From assembly GCF_902706295.1 (NCBI RefSeq), contig NZ_CACSJJ010000006.1, positions 124,001 to 188,000 of the forward strand: a stretch of DNA of 64,000 nucleotides. The letters are read 5' to 3'. The notes below the pieces were generated by a model. The model had not been told where the DNA came from, did no database searches, and saw nothing but the letters and a program-made list of their open reading frames with translations. This DNA is from Arthrobacter sp. 18067. Lineage in GTDB: Bacteria; Actinomycetota; Actinomycetes; Actinomycetales; Micrococcaceae. The first letter of the stretch is position 1. Each line of letters starts with the position of its first letter. Of the stretch, positions 44,823-55,400 are shown piece after piece. The position numbers and the translations under genes were made by a program.

Positions 44823-46124
44823 ATGTACATTTCGCTCTCAGATCGCAGCGGCGGTAAACGGGACAAATCACAGGGCAACGGAACGGCACTGAAAGCAGAG
44901 GTGCCGTTCCGTTTGTCTCCGGTAATCCTGTGGTTGGGCATCGTGAGCATGGTGACGGATGTTTCCTCTGAATCCGTCACGGCAGTACTTCCCTTGTATG
45001 TGACGGGGTTCCTCGGACTGTCAACCATCGCCTTTGGCTTTATTGACGGCATCAACCAGGGCGCCAGCGCGATCGTCAGGATCGCGGCCGGTTGGGCAGC
45101 CGATCGCAGCGGCCATCCAAAGCGGATAGCTTTGGCCGGCTACGGCTTGTCGATGCTTGCCAGGGTTGGTTTCCTGTTCGCTGGAGGGTTCTGGGCTATC
45201 GCGGCCATTGTGACCGGCGACCGGATTGGCAAAGGCATTCGCACGGCTCCCAGGGACGCGCTGATCTCGGTGTCCGCCCAACCCGAACATTTGGCCCGGT
45301 CCTTCGGCGTTCACAGAATGCTGGACAATATTGGGGCCGCAGCCGGGCCGCTCATCGCGTTCTTTGTCCTCTTGATGATTCCCAACGGTTTCAGCACCGT
45401 TTTTGTGGTGTCTCTCGCCTTCGCAGTGATCGGGGTTGCCGTCCTCGCCTTGGTTGTTCCGGATATCAGTGCCCATGGCCTGAAAAGCGCTGACGGGCGG
45501 GAGGGCAGGCGGCTCTTCGCCTTCTCGTGGAGCCATTTGAAGGAACCTGGGCTCGGTAAACTTCTGATCGCTGCCGGCCTTTTGGGTCTGGTGACCATCG
45601 GTGACGGCTTCATTTACCTGGTGCTGCAAGCCAGGGACTCGTTCGCCGTCCAATGGTTTCCGTTGTTGTTCGTAGGCACCAATGTGGTCTTCCTGGCTCT
45701 CGCGATTCCGTTGGGGCGGCTGGCTGACCGGGTAGGCAAGGTGCCTGTATTCGTCGGCGGACACATCGCGTTGCTCGCTACTTATCTCCTCGCCGCCGCA
45801 CCCTTTGGAGGGCTGTGGGGAACCTTGGGCTGCTTGGTCCTGCTGGGAGCGTTCTACGCGGCGACCGATGGGGTACTGGCCGCCTTGGCCAGCCAACTCA
45901 CACCGGCAGGCAAACTTGCCACCGGCATTGCGTCGGCACAAACGGTGGTGGCGCTGAGCAGGATGACCGCTTCTGCGGGCTTTGGAGTGCTCTGGTATGC
46001 CGTGGGCGCACCAACGGCCATGGTGGTGGCAGGCGGCTTGCTGGCTTGTGCAGTGGTGGCTGTCGTCTTTGTACTGAGAAGTGCCACGCCCCGAGTTGGC
46101 GCGGACACAGGCGGCCGCACATGA
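44823..46124 (+). CDS. MFS transporter
   Basis: 433 aa from ATG 44823, following GGGGAATCC. About 12 membrane segments; the motif between TM2 and TM3 is GWAADRSGHPKRIALAGYGL and a second copy is IPLGRLADRVGKVPVFV. Family and gene neighbours suggest an exporter, but the substrate is unknown. Its stop overlaps an ATG of the next gene (46121). Confidence 0.9.
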   Translation: MYISLSDRSGGKRDKSQGNGTALKAEVPFRLSPVILWLGIVSMVTDVSSESVTAVLPLYVTGFLGLSTIAFGFIDGINQGASAIVRIAAGWAADRSGHPKRIALAGYGLSMLARVGFLFAGGFWAIAAIVTGDRIGKGIRTAPRDALISVSAQPEHLARSFGVHRMLDNIGAAAGPLIAFFVLLMIPNGFSTVFVVSLAFAVIGVAVLALVVPDISAHGLKSADGREGRRLFAFSWSHLKEPGLGKLLIAAGLLGLVTIGDGFIYLVLQARDSFAVQWFPLLFVGTNVVFLALAIPLGRLADRVGKVPVFVGGHIALLATYLLAAAPFGGLWGTLGCLVLLGAFYAATDGVLAALASQLTPAGKLATGIASAQTVVALSRMTASAGFGVLWYAVGAPTAMVVAGGLLACAVVAVVFVLRSATPRVGADTGGRT

Positions 46125-46147
46125 GCGGAACGCTGACCGGAGGAAAG

Positions 46148-47149
46148 ATGCGATGGGGCATTCTCCTCACTGTCACCGTACTTGTCCTGGTGGGGGCAGG
46201 CATCTACGCCTTTGGCGCTTACCAGCGTTTTGAAGAGAGCCGGACCGCAGCATCATCCGTGGGTGTCACGGCGGGCCAGCCGCTTCCGAATGCTCCCTTC
46301 GTCCTTTTTCGGAACACGGCATCGGGCCAGGGTTATGGCAACGCGGCAACAGTCCCGCTCACCGCTCCGGGCGGTTCACGGGCGGTGAGTGAACAGGAGT
46401 GCGACCGCGTCTATGGAACAGCCGAAACCGTGGTGTGCCTCAAGACAAACCGAGGCCTGGTGACCTCGTTCGAAGCGGCCGTCCTGAACCGCGACTGGCA
46501 GGTGCAACGCTCGTGGCCGGTCCCTGGTATTCCGAGCAGGACAAGGGTAAGTGCTGACGGCTCCATGATCGCCACGACCGTCTTTGTCACCGGCCACTCC
46601 TATGCGACAGCGGGTTTTTCCACGGCCACCGAGATCAGCCTGCCGGGCGGGAGCTCAGGGAACCTTGAGGACTTCGCGCTGATGGTGAACGGTGAGCGAT
46701 TGGTGGCAACGGACAGGAACATCTGGGGGGTGACCTTCGCCCCGGGCGAGAGTGACCTCTTCTATGCCACCGCTGCATCGTCGGGTCGCATCTGGCTGGT
46801 CCGGGGGAGTCTGTCCGCCAAGACCCTCACTGCCATCCACGACAACGTGGAATGCCCATCGATCTCGCCTGACGGCACGCGGATCGCCTACAAGAAGAAC
46901 GACGGCGGAGCACTGGCTGCCCATTGGAAAGTCGCTGTGCTTGACCTCGCGACCGGACAGGAGACGGTCCTTTCCGAGAAGCGCAGCGTGGATGACCAGA
47001 TCGAATGGCTGGACAACCAAAACCTTCTCTACGGTTTGGCAGATGAGGCTGTGGAAGGGGACAGCAACATCTGGCAGCTGGGCACCACTCCGGGTTCCCA
47101 GCCGGTTATGTTCATTGCCCATGCGTGGTCACCCAGCGTTGTCCGCTGA
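46148..47149 (+). CDS. TolB-like beta-propeller protein, membrane-anchored
   Basis: 333 aa from ATG 46148, which has a near-perfect SD (GGAGGAAAG). ATG 46121 in the same frame overlaps the MFS stop and is the alternative. One N-terminal membrane segment (ILLTVTVLVLVGAGIYAFGA) precedes an extracytoplasmic domain with PD40/WD40-like repeats, such as VSADGSMIATTVF and ISPDGTRIAYKKND. The partner is unknown. It ends 43 nt before the end of the convergent DUF4082 gene. Confidence 0.82.
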   Translation: MRWGILLTVTVLVLVGAGIYAFGAYQRFEESRTAASSVGVTAGQPLPNAPFVLFRNTASGQGYGNAATVPLTAPGGSRAVSEQECDRVYGTAETVVCLKTNRGLVTSFEAAVLNRDWQVQRSWPVPGIPSRTRVSADGSMIATTVFVTGHSYATAGFSTATEISLPGGSSGNLEDFALMVNGERLVATDRNIWGVTFAPGESDLFYATAASSGRIWLVRGSLSAKTLTAIHDNVECPSISPDGTRIAYKKNDGGALAAHWKVAVLDLATGQETVLSEKRSVDDQIEWLDNQNLLYGLADEAVEGDSNIWQLGTTPGSQPVMFIAHAWSPSVVR

Positions 47150-47192
47150 AAGTATTTGTCCGTTGAAGGCTGTTGCAGGCTGGCCGGTGGCC

Positions 47193-50100
47193 TCAGCAGA
47201 GCCCGAGCAACCCGCAGAGCAACCCGCCGGACTGCGTAGGACTTGGCGAGGGGCTCGGTGAAGGACTCGGTGAGGCGGTGGACGTCGCCGTGGGTGAGGG
47301 TGTGGGAGTAGGCGTGGCCGTAGGAGTAGCTGTGGGTGATGGTGACGGTGCAACCAACTGTTGGGGAGCGGTGGTGGAGTACACCACATCCACAAAGTAG
47401 TTGGTCGCGTTCCAGGAACTGGCCGGCATAACTCCGCCGGAGCCGTACCGGTACCGGCCGTTGTTCGGGCCACTGGCTGTGAACACACCGCTTGTGTAGG
47501 TCTGGTTGAAGAACGCCGAGGTGTAGGAGTAGCGGCCGTTGGGTGCCCTGTACGAGACCACGTAGGTTTGGCCTGTCACCAACGCCACCGGGGCAGCCAA
47601 TGTAGCTGTTTGCCAGCCCGTGGCCGTCTCGTTGGTGAAGGTCACCTGTGCCAGGCGGGTGCCCGCCGAGTTCCAGAGTGATCCCACGTGGGTTCCAGTG
47701 TTGCCGGCCCCCTTGTAGAAACGTATGCCTGTCACGTTCCCGGCCTGGGAAACAGTGAAGGCTGTCCCCAGCTCGACCGACAGGATGTCCGGCGCCGAGA
47801 CCGTTTGGGGCGTCAGCGAGCCGAAGATCGTGGACACCTGGACGGTGGGGGCGGCGGTGGTGAATTGCCAGGTGGTGGTGGCGAAAGCCTGCCCTTGTTG
47901 GGAGACGACGTTGGCCACGCTGGCGGATATCACGGTGCTGTTGGGCAGTGCCGCGGTTGGCGTGAAGGTTACGGTCCTGCTGTCCGCAGAAAGGGCAGCT
48001 GCACCGGCTACCGGATTGCCGTTCGCTGTCAAGGTGAACGACGCTCCTGGATTAATGGCGGAAGAGAAGGTGATGGAAGGCTTCACATCTGTCGGAATGC
48101 CTGTGGCCCCCGGGGCCGGTACCTGTTCGGATACTGTCAGGGGCTGCGTTGCCGTAGCGAACACCACATCCACCAGATAGCTGGCGGTGGAGGAGGAACC
48201 CGGGAAGTCGCTGTTGTAGGCGAAGGCCCCCGAATCTGTGTCAGTACGCAACGGACCGCTGGTGAGGCCCGCACCAAATCCGCCGGCGGTGTAGGAGTAC
48301 TTGCCGGTGGGAGCCTTGTACGCGGCAACGTACTCAGTGTCGGCCTCGATAGCCACCGGTTGGCTGAATGTTGCGGTCTGCCAACCTGTACTTGATTCGT
48401 TGGTGAACGTGACAGTTGCCAGGCGTTGTCCTGCGGCCGTGTAGAGCGATCCGGTGTGTGTTCCCGTGTTACCGGCCGCCTTATAGAAACGCACGCCGGT
48501 GATCTGGCCCGCAGTGTCGCTGGCGAACCTGACACCGAGGGACAACGGAACGCCGTCATCGGCGTCGGGCGTCGTGGGTGTCACCGTGTCCTGATAGAGC
48601 GTGCACGGACACACGCCCGGCGTGCGCGGTGCAGGAACTGTGGTGAAGGTCCACGTACCACCAGCGGACATCGGCTGACCGGAGACCGACGTAGCTGTCA
48701 CCGTCGCCGTGTACGAGGTCCCTGCCGCCAACGGAGCGGTCGGCGTAAAGGTGACCTTACGGGTCGCGGAGTCGTAGGCCGATGTACCGGCTACTGCGGC
48801 GCCGCTGGTCACTTTCACTGCCATGCTGACGCTGGACGCTACTGCAGCCTCGGACAGCACTGCGCTGACTGCAGTGTTCAGCGGAACACTGGAGGCACTT
48901 GGCAGCGGTGAATGCGAACCGACAGTGAACGGCGTATTGGGCACCGTCACCACTACGTCCACCAGGTAACTGGCGGTGGATCGTGACGAGGCAAAGTCGC
49001 CGCTGTAGGTGTACGCCCCAGCATCCGATGCTGCCCGCAGTGGTCCAACGCTGAGTCCTGACCCGAAGCCGTTGGCAGTTGCCGAATACGTTCCGGTCAG
49101 GGACTTGTAGGACACGATGTATTCGGTGTTTGCAGCCATCTGGACCGGCTGGCTGAACATTGCAGTCTGCCACCCGGACGCACTCTCGTTAGTGAATGCC
49201 ACCGTGGCCAGCTGCTGGCCTGTGGCCGTGTAGAGGGCGCCGTTGTGGGTGCCGGTGTTTCCCGCGGACTTGTAGAAACGGACACCCAGCACCTCGCCGG
49301 CAGAAACGCTGGAGAACCGCACGCCCAAGGTCACCGGCACGCCTTCACGCAGCTCGGCGATCCCCGGCGTGACGGAGTCATCGAAGAGGCTGCAAGGGCA
49401 GGCGCCGGGAACCGGCAGCGTAGCTGCTGTCGTAAAGGACCAGGTACCACCGGCTGTCACTGGGCCGCCGATCGAATCGGTGCCGGACAACGTAGCCGTG
49501 AATTGGGTACTGAACGCCAACGCGCTCGACGGCGTGAAGGTCGCCCGCCGCGTCGCGGCGTCGTACGCCGTAGTTCCTGCCACTGGACCCGACGGCGACT
49601 GCAACGTCAGCTGTACGCTGGCCGCCGTGACGGGCTTGGAGAACACGGCGCTTACCTTGGTATTCACGGACACGCTCGACGACGACGGGATGGGCGTGTG
49701 GCCCGATACCGTCATGGGGGAGCTGTCTACAGTGCTGAAGAGCGCATCCGCGAAGTAGTTGCCACCGTTGAAACTGGTGGTTGGGAAGCCTTGGGACGTG
49801 CTGTACACGCCTGCCGGTTCAGCTCCGAAACCACCGGCCACCTTCAACGGGGCGTCCGTGGAACCAAAGCTCGCCCATTGATAATCCTTGGTGGCGTAGT
49901 GGCCATTGGGTGCCCAGTAGGAGGCCGTGTATTTCTGCCCGGCCGCGACGGGGACGGCCTGGCTGAACAGGGCTGTTTGCCAGCCGGACGCCGTCTCGTT
50001 GGTGAATGTGGCCGTAGCCAGGCGCTCGCCGGTGGAGCTCCACAGGGAGCCCGTGTGCGTTCCGGTGTTTGCTGTGCTCTTGTAGAAGCGGACACCCGTG

Positions 50101-52100
50101 ATGAAGCCGTCCACTGAAGGGGTGAAACGCAGGCCCATTTCGTAGGCACCGCCGTCACCGGAATCCTTGACCACCGGTACCGTCTGGCCGAAGACGCTGT
50201 AAGGGCCGCTCAGGGTGATACTCCTGGTCACGGTGGCACCGATGTTGGCGCTGTCGTCAATCGCCCGTGCCTGAATGGTTGCCGTGGTGAGACCCTTCTG
50301 GATGTAGGTGTAAGTCCAGCTTTGTTTTCCTGTGGCGGGGTGCCAGGTCGCACCGCCATCCGTTGAAACTTCGACGCCGGCCACCACGCCGCCCACGTCG
50401 GCGGCAGTTCCGGTCACGGTTACGCTGCTGCCGTGTGCCACTGTGGCTCCGGTGGCGGGAGCCGAGATGGCCACCGTTGGTTTGGTAGTGTCGGTGCTCG
50501 CCACGGCGGCAACCAGCCCGGCCGCCCTTGTGGCCGGCTGCGCGCCCATGTCCGCGAGGATGTTGACCTGCGCCTGCCTCATGCGGACATCGGCAGCCGC
50601 GCCGTCGCCGTCGTGCTCCTGGTCCAAGCCCCAGGTCCACTGGACGCTGCCGGCAGAGAATACCAACGCGCCACTGGCTGCGCGGTAGAGGGTCACGTTG
50701 TGGGTGGTGCTGCCCGGGGCGACGGTATTACCGAAGTCTTGAAGGTACTCGGGAACGCTGCCCACAGTGGTGGACAGCCGGATGAGTCCCGCGGGTCGGA
50801 ACCCGTTGTCCAGGTCCTCATTGGATTCATAGCCGACGGTGTGCGGCGCGAGGGCGGCAGAGGAACCTGCGGCCAGGGATGCCAGCGTAGTGTTCCGCCA
50901 GAGCCTGGTCTTGCCTTCGTCCGCTTTCACGGTGACCGGCAGGTCCGAGTGGTTGGACATATAGATAGTGCCTGTCACAGCATTTTCGGGCAGGCCTCCG
51001 CCGTTGGCTTGGGAGGCGAAGCGCGGGTCGCGCCACGTGCCGGTCCACTGTGCGCTGGGATCGATCTTGGCATTACCCCAGGTTTCCTTGTAGCAGGTCA
51101 GAGTGCGGTTGGCTGCACCGTCAACCGTCGACGGCTCAAACCTGGTACGCCAGTACATTTCGTTGCCCGAAAGGAACTGAAGGTTAACGCCGGCATCCCT
51201 CGCGGCTGTGACATTGGCCCGTTGTGGGCCCGACCAGTATTCGTCGTGACCGACGGACAGGAAGACCTTGTGGTTCAGCAGCTCGGCGCCGTTGCGGTCC
51301 GTGTCAAGGCCGCTGATGTAGCTGACGTCATAGCCGTTCTGTTCCAGGAAGCGCACCATGGGGTATTCGTTGGAGAAGTAGAAGTCCCTGCCGCCCGGAC
51401 CATCCCTGGTTGCCATCGGCCGGTTGTAGCTGACCTTGTAGGACCGGCCGTTGGCGGCGCCTTGGTAGTAGTCGGAGCCTCCGTAGGTGTTGTAGGCCTG
51501 CCAGGTCTGGTCCGAAGTCTGGAAGACCACGGCGGAGCGGTTGCCGTCGTTTCGGACGATGAACGTGATGTGGCTTTTTGCCCCGGTATCGGGGCGTGTG
51601 AGGAGCGCAATATAGACACCCGATACTGCGGTGGCAGGGACCTGCCACGTCGCAGATACTGCCCAGGTGCCGCAGTCATAGAGTTCCGTGGTGAGGTCGC
51701 TGCGGCATGCCGGTTGGTTCTGGCGCAGGACGGACGGCGTCACATCGGCGATCTTGCGTGCACCGTTGCCCGCATACCAGCCCGTCCGGTAGATCCCTAT
51801 GGTGTAGCTCGTGGCGTTCGTATCCACCTTGAAACGTATGGGTTGGCCTGCGTTGACGCTGATCTCGGTGGAGAAGCCTTGGATACTGTCATCTCCGGCA
51901 CCGTTGATATCCCACTCGGAGGGCGGACTTCCGGTCTTGGAGTTCTCGCAGGCCACAAGGTTCACCACGGGGTCGCAGGGACCCGCAGCCACTGCCGCTG
52001 GTGCAGTGAGGGGCAAGAGGGCGGCCACCATTGCGATCACCATGGGCACTAAGAAACCCTTGAGGACTCGCTGGGGTCGGTTGACTGAAGTACCGGGCAT
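47193..52100 (-). CDS. Large exported protein with N,N-dimethylformamidase-like and four DUF4082 domains
   Basis: 1635 aa. I place the start at ATG 52100 (SD AGGAG 6 nt upstream) rather than the longer frame at 52154. Signal peptide: residues 1-40. Residues about 45-520 resemble the C-terminal domain of the N,N-dimethylformamidase large subunit (GHDEYWSGPQRANVTAARDA). An Ig-like domain follows (about 540-630), then four DUF4082 domains near residues 670, 942, 1203 and 1460, with Big_5-type Ig domains between. The C-terminus is a Pro/Ser/Thr-rich tail ending GGLLCGLLGLC. It is secreted or surface-bound; the substrate is unknown. Confidence 0.9.
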   Translation of the reverse strand: MPGTSVNRPQRVLKGFLVPMVIAMVAALLPLTAPAAVAAGPCDPVVNLVACENSKTGSPPSEWDINGAGDDSIQGFSTEISVNAGQPIRFKVDTNATSYTIGIYRTGWYAGNGARKIADVTPSVLRQNQPACRSDLTTELYDCGTWAVSATWQVPATAVSGVYIALLTRPDTGAKSHITFIVRNDGNRSAVVFQTSDQTWQAYNTYGGSDYYQGAANGRSYKVSYNRPMATRDGPGGRDFYFSNEYPMVRFLEQNGYDVSYISGLDTDRNGAELLNHKVFLSVGHDEYWSGPQRANVTAARDAGVNLQFLSGNEMYWRTRFEPSTVDGAANRTLTCYKETWGNAKIDPSAQWTGTWRDPRFASQANGGGLPENAVTGTIYMSNHSDLPVTVKADEGKTRLWRNTTLASLAAGSSAALAPHTVGYESNEDLDNGFRPAGLIRLSTTVGSVPEYLQDFGNTVAPGSTTHNVTLYRAASGALVFSAGSVQWTWGLDQEHDGDGAAADVRMRQAQVNILADMGAQPATRAAGLVAAVASTDTTKPTVAISAPATGATVAHGSSVTVTGTAADVGGVVAGVEVSTDGGATWHPATGKQSWTYTYIQKGLTTATIQARAIDDSANIGATVTRSITLSGPYSVFGQTVPVVKDSGDGGAYEMGLRFTPSVDGFITGVRFYKSTANTGTHTGSLWSSTGERLATATFTNETASGWQTALFSQAVPVAAGQKYTASYWAPNGHYATKDYQWASFGSTDAPLKVAGGFGAEPAGVYSTSQGFPTTSFNGGNYFADALFSTVDSSPMTVSGHTPIPSSSSVSVNTKVSAVFSKPVTAASVQLTLQSPSGPVAGTTAYDAATRRATFTPSSALAFSTQFTATLSGTDSIGGPVTAGGTWSFTTAATLPVPGACPCSLFDDSVTPGIAELREGVPVTLGVRFSSVSAGEVLGVRFYKSAGNTGTHNGALYTATGQQLATVAFTNESASGWQTAMFSQPVQMAANTEYIVSYKSLTGTYSATANGFGSGLSVGPLRAASDAGAYTYSGDFASSRSTASYLVDVVVTVPNTPFTVGSHSPLPSASSVPLNTAVSAVLSEAAVASSVSMAVKVTSGAAVAGTSAYDSATRKVTFTPTAPLAAGTSYTATVTATSVSGQPMSAGGTWTFTTVPAPRTPGVCPCTLYQDTVTPTTPDADDGVPLSLGVRFASDTAGQITGVRFYKAAGNTGTHTGSLYTAAGQRLATVTFTNESSTGWQTATFSQPVAIEADTEYVAAYKAPTGKYSYTAGGFGAGLTSGPLRTDTDSGAFAYNSDFPGSSSTASYLVDVVFATATQPLTVSEQVPAPGATGIPTDVKPSITFSSAINPGASFTLTANGNPVAGAAALSADSRTVTFTPTAALPNSTVISASVANVVSQQGQAFATTTWQFTTAAPTVQVSTIFGSLTPQTVSAPDILSVELGTAFTVSQAGNVTGIRFYKGAGNTGTHVGSLWNSAGTRLAQVTFTNETATGWQTATLAAPVALVTGQTYVVSYRAPNGRYSYTSAFFNQTYTSGVFTASGPNNGRYRYGSGGVMPASSWNATNYFVDVVYSTTAPQQLVAPSPSPTATPTATPTPTPSPTATSTASPSPSPSPSPSPTQSGGLLCGLLGLC

Positions 52101-52456
52101 CAGAACTCCTGGGGGTGGCGCGCCGAAAATGCGAATGCGGGTCCGCGATTTCACGCACGGTCCCTGCTTGCCGCTCCCCAGCCAGGGTCAAACCAAGATC
52201 TTCAGTTATGGAACACAGGGTTTCTGCACCTGGTTGGTCGTTCCGAAGATCGGGACCGGATCCGGCAGCGGCTGAACTGAAGTTCATGCCGTAACCGGAT
52301 CACCGGAACGAACAGGCCAAGTAGCCCTTGGCAGGAGTGTAGGGGTGTGGCCTGCCGACCACAAGGCGTTCCGGCAACAGATCCGTAGATTTCGCAGAAT
52401 CGGCAGTAGATTTAGGGGGTACAACCACCCGGGCCACCCAGGAGAACCGAAGCGCC
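52101..52456. promoter_or_regulatory. Intergenic region between the DUF4082 gene and smc
   Basis: 356 bp without a gene. It contains a 14-nt palindrome TGAACTGAAGTTCA at 52273-52286, a candidate operator for the minus-strand gene. It also contains GTAGATTT twice at 52385-52392 and 52406-52413, 21 bp apart and facing smc. TAGATT at 52407-52412 could be an smc -10. No other feature is convincing. Confidence 0.4.
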
Positions 52457-55400
52457 TTGCACCTGAAAAGTTTGACTGTCCGAGGATTCAAGTCGTTCGC
52501 GTCGGCCACGACGTTCGACTTTGAGCCCGGCGTCACTGCCGTCGTAGGGCCCAACGGGTCGGGCAAATCCAACGTTGTGGATGCCTTGGCCTGGGTTATG
52601 GGGGAGCAGGGTGCCAAGACCCTGCGTGGCGGCAAGATGGAAGACGTCATCTTCGCAGGCACCTCAGGCCGGCCACCCCTTGGCCGCGCGCATGTGTCCC
52701 TGACCATCGACAACGCGGACAACGCACTTCCCATCGAGTACAGCGAAGTGACCATCTCCCGGACGCTCTTCCGGACAGGTGGATCCGAGTACGCCATCAA
52801 TGGCGCACCGTGCCGGCTTCTTGACATCCAGGAACTTCTGTCCGACTCCGGCCTGGGCCGTGAAATGCACGTCATTGTGGGTCAGGGCCAATTGGACCGG
52901 GTCCTGCACGCCACTCCTGAAGACCGCCGCGGCTTCATTGAGGAAGCCGCGGGCATTCTCAAGCATCGCCGCCGTAAGGAAAAAACCGTCCGCAAACTCG
53001 AGGCCATGCAGGCCAACCTGGCGCGGCTCGGTGACCTGACAGCGGAAATCCGGCGGCAACTCACTCCGTTGGGAAAGCAGGCAGAAATCGCCCGCCGGGC
53101 CCAAACAGTCCAGTTCGATGTCCGGGACGCCAGGGCGCGGCTCCTGGCGGACGACCTCGTTCAGCTGACAACCAGTCTTGAACAGGATGTTGTCGACGAA
53201 GCCGCGCTCAAGGAACGCCGCCAGGTTGTGGAAGCGGGGCTGGGACTTGGACGGCGACGCCAGGCTGCCCTGGAGCAGCAGGCGGCCGAAGCAACCCCGA
53301 AGCTCAATGCCGCCCGCGACCATTGGTATCAGCTTTCCGCCGGCCGGGAGCGCTTGCGTTCCCTGGGTTCCCTGGCTTCCGAACGCCGCAGGCTCCTGGG
53401 GTCCTCGGAAGCCACCGCTGAGACGGGGCGGGACCCGGAACAGCTTGAACGCCAAGCGGCCCGTGTCCGTGAGGAAGAATCGGCCTTGGAACACGACATC
53501 CTGGCCAAACAAGCAGCACTCCTTGAAGCTACCGTGGCCAAGGACGCCGCTGAGTCCCTGGCGGCGGCAGAAGACAAACGACTGACGGCCATGCTCCGCG
53601 CTGCCGCCGACCGCAGGGAAGGGCTCGCCAGGCTTGCCGGCCAAGTGGCCGCGGCCCGGTCCAAAGCGGAAGCCGCCGAGGCTGAACGCGGCCGGCTCAG
53701 GGAATCCCTCGCGTCAGGTGATGAACGGCGTCGCAAGGCCCACAGCGAATTCACTGCCCTTGAATCCCAAGTGGCTGGCGTTGAAGACGGCGAAGAAAGC
53801 CTCGACGCCGAATATGAAAATGCCAATGACGTCCTGGACGCTGTCCTCGCCGAGATCGAAGAATTGAAAGCCACTGAGCGGGAGGCCGTCCGCGAGAGGG
53901 ATGCCCTGACTGCACGACGCGATGCGCTGCAACTGGGGCTCAACCGCAAGGATGGTTCCGGCAGTCTCTTGGGGGCCGAAGGCATTCTTGGCCCCTTGGC
54001 CGCCTTGGTTGCCATCGAGCCTGGGTTCGAGCCCGCTATCGCCGCCGCTCTGGGAAGTGCCTCGGACGCCCTGATAGTAACAGATGCGCAAAGCGCAGCA
54101 GCAGCAATCATGTCCTTGAAGGATGACGACGCCGGCCGTGCGGCCTTGCTCCTGGCCGGCAGTTTTGCCGGCGATGACCAAGCCCCGGCCGACGCATTGC
54201 TTCCCCCCGGCAGCCGCTGGGCCTCCGACGTCGTGAAGATCTCCGACCCCGCAGCCCAAGGGGCGTTGACGCTGTTGGTGGGGACCGTCGTCGTCGATGA
54301 CATTCACGCGGCGGCTGCGCTCGTCTCTGAACAACCGGCGCTTAAGGCGGTCACGCGCGAGGGCGACGTCTTTACGGCCCTGACTATTACTGGCGGCTCG
54401 GCAACTGCGCCGTCCCTGCTGGAGGTCCAGGCAGCAGTGGACGACGCCGAAGCCCGCCTCCGGGAGGTCACTGCCCGCTTGGAGCGTGGCCGGTTCGCCT
54501 TGGCCGGCGCCCAGTCCCGCCGCGCCGAGGCGCAGGACAGGGCCGATGGCGCCCTGGAGCGCTTGCACGAATCCGATGCCCGACTCGCTGCAGTTGCCGA
54601 GCGCCTTGGCCACCTCAATTCTGTTCTTCGCAGTGCCGTGGGCGAAAGCGATCGGCTGGCCGCATCCATGGCCAAGGCGGACGCCAACATAGCTGCCGCC
54701 GAACTGGACCTTGAAGTCGCTGCGGAACGGCTCGCCGCCGCCCAGGAAGCGCCGGACGAGGAACCGTCCACGGATCAGCGTGACGAACTCGCCGCGCAAG
54801 CCAGGACTGCCCGTTCCCTTGAAACAGAAGCCAGGCTGGCCTTGAGGACTGCGGAAGAGCAGTTGGGTGCCATCAGCAACCGGGCCACGTCGCTTGAGCG
54901 GGCTGCGGCGACAGAACGCCGCGCCCGTGAAGAGGCGGCCCGAAGGGCACAGCGGCGCCGGGCACAGGCGCAACGTGCTTCTGCCGTTGCGTCAGCGGTG
55001 GAGCAGGCACTGCGGTTCATCGATGTCTCAGTGGAGGTGGCGGGCTGGGAGCGTGACCTCGCCGAGCAGACACGTGAGCAACTTGAGAAGGAGCTCTCCG
55101 AAGTCCGGTCCGGTAACGATGCCCTGGCCAAGGAGCTTGCCGAACTGACGGACTCCGTACACCGGGACGAGATGGCGCGGACCCAGCAGCGGCTGCGCAT
55201 CGAAGCCCTTGAAACGCGCTCCATCGAGGAACTCGGCCTTTCCGCGGAGCAACTCGTTGCTGACTATGGCCCCCACCTGCCTGTGCCAGTACCTGCCGGC
55301 ACCACCACGGACAAGTGGGCCGAACTCCGTGCCCCTGTGGATGCGAATGGCGAAGAAATCGTTGAAGGCATTCCGTTCGCCCGGGCTGAGCAGGAAAAAA

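Noticed and set aside
52101..52154. 18-residue longer start of the DUF4082 protein
   Set aside because: The ATG at 52100 has an AGGAG SD at 6 nt and begins directly before the signal peptide; the longer start has neither.
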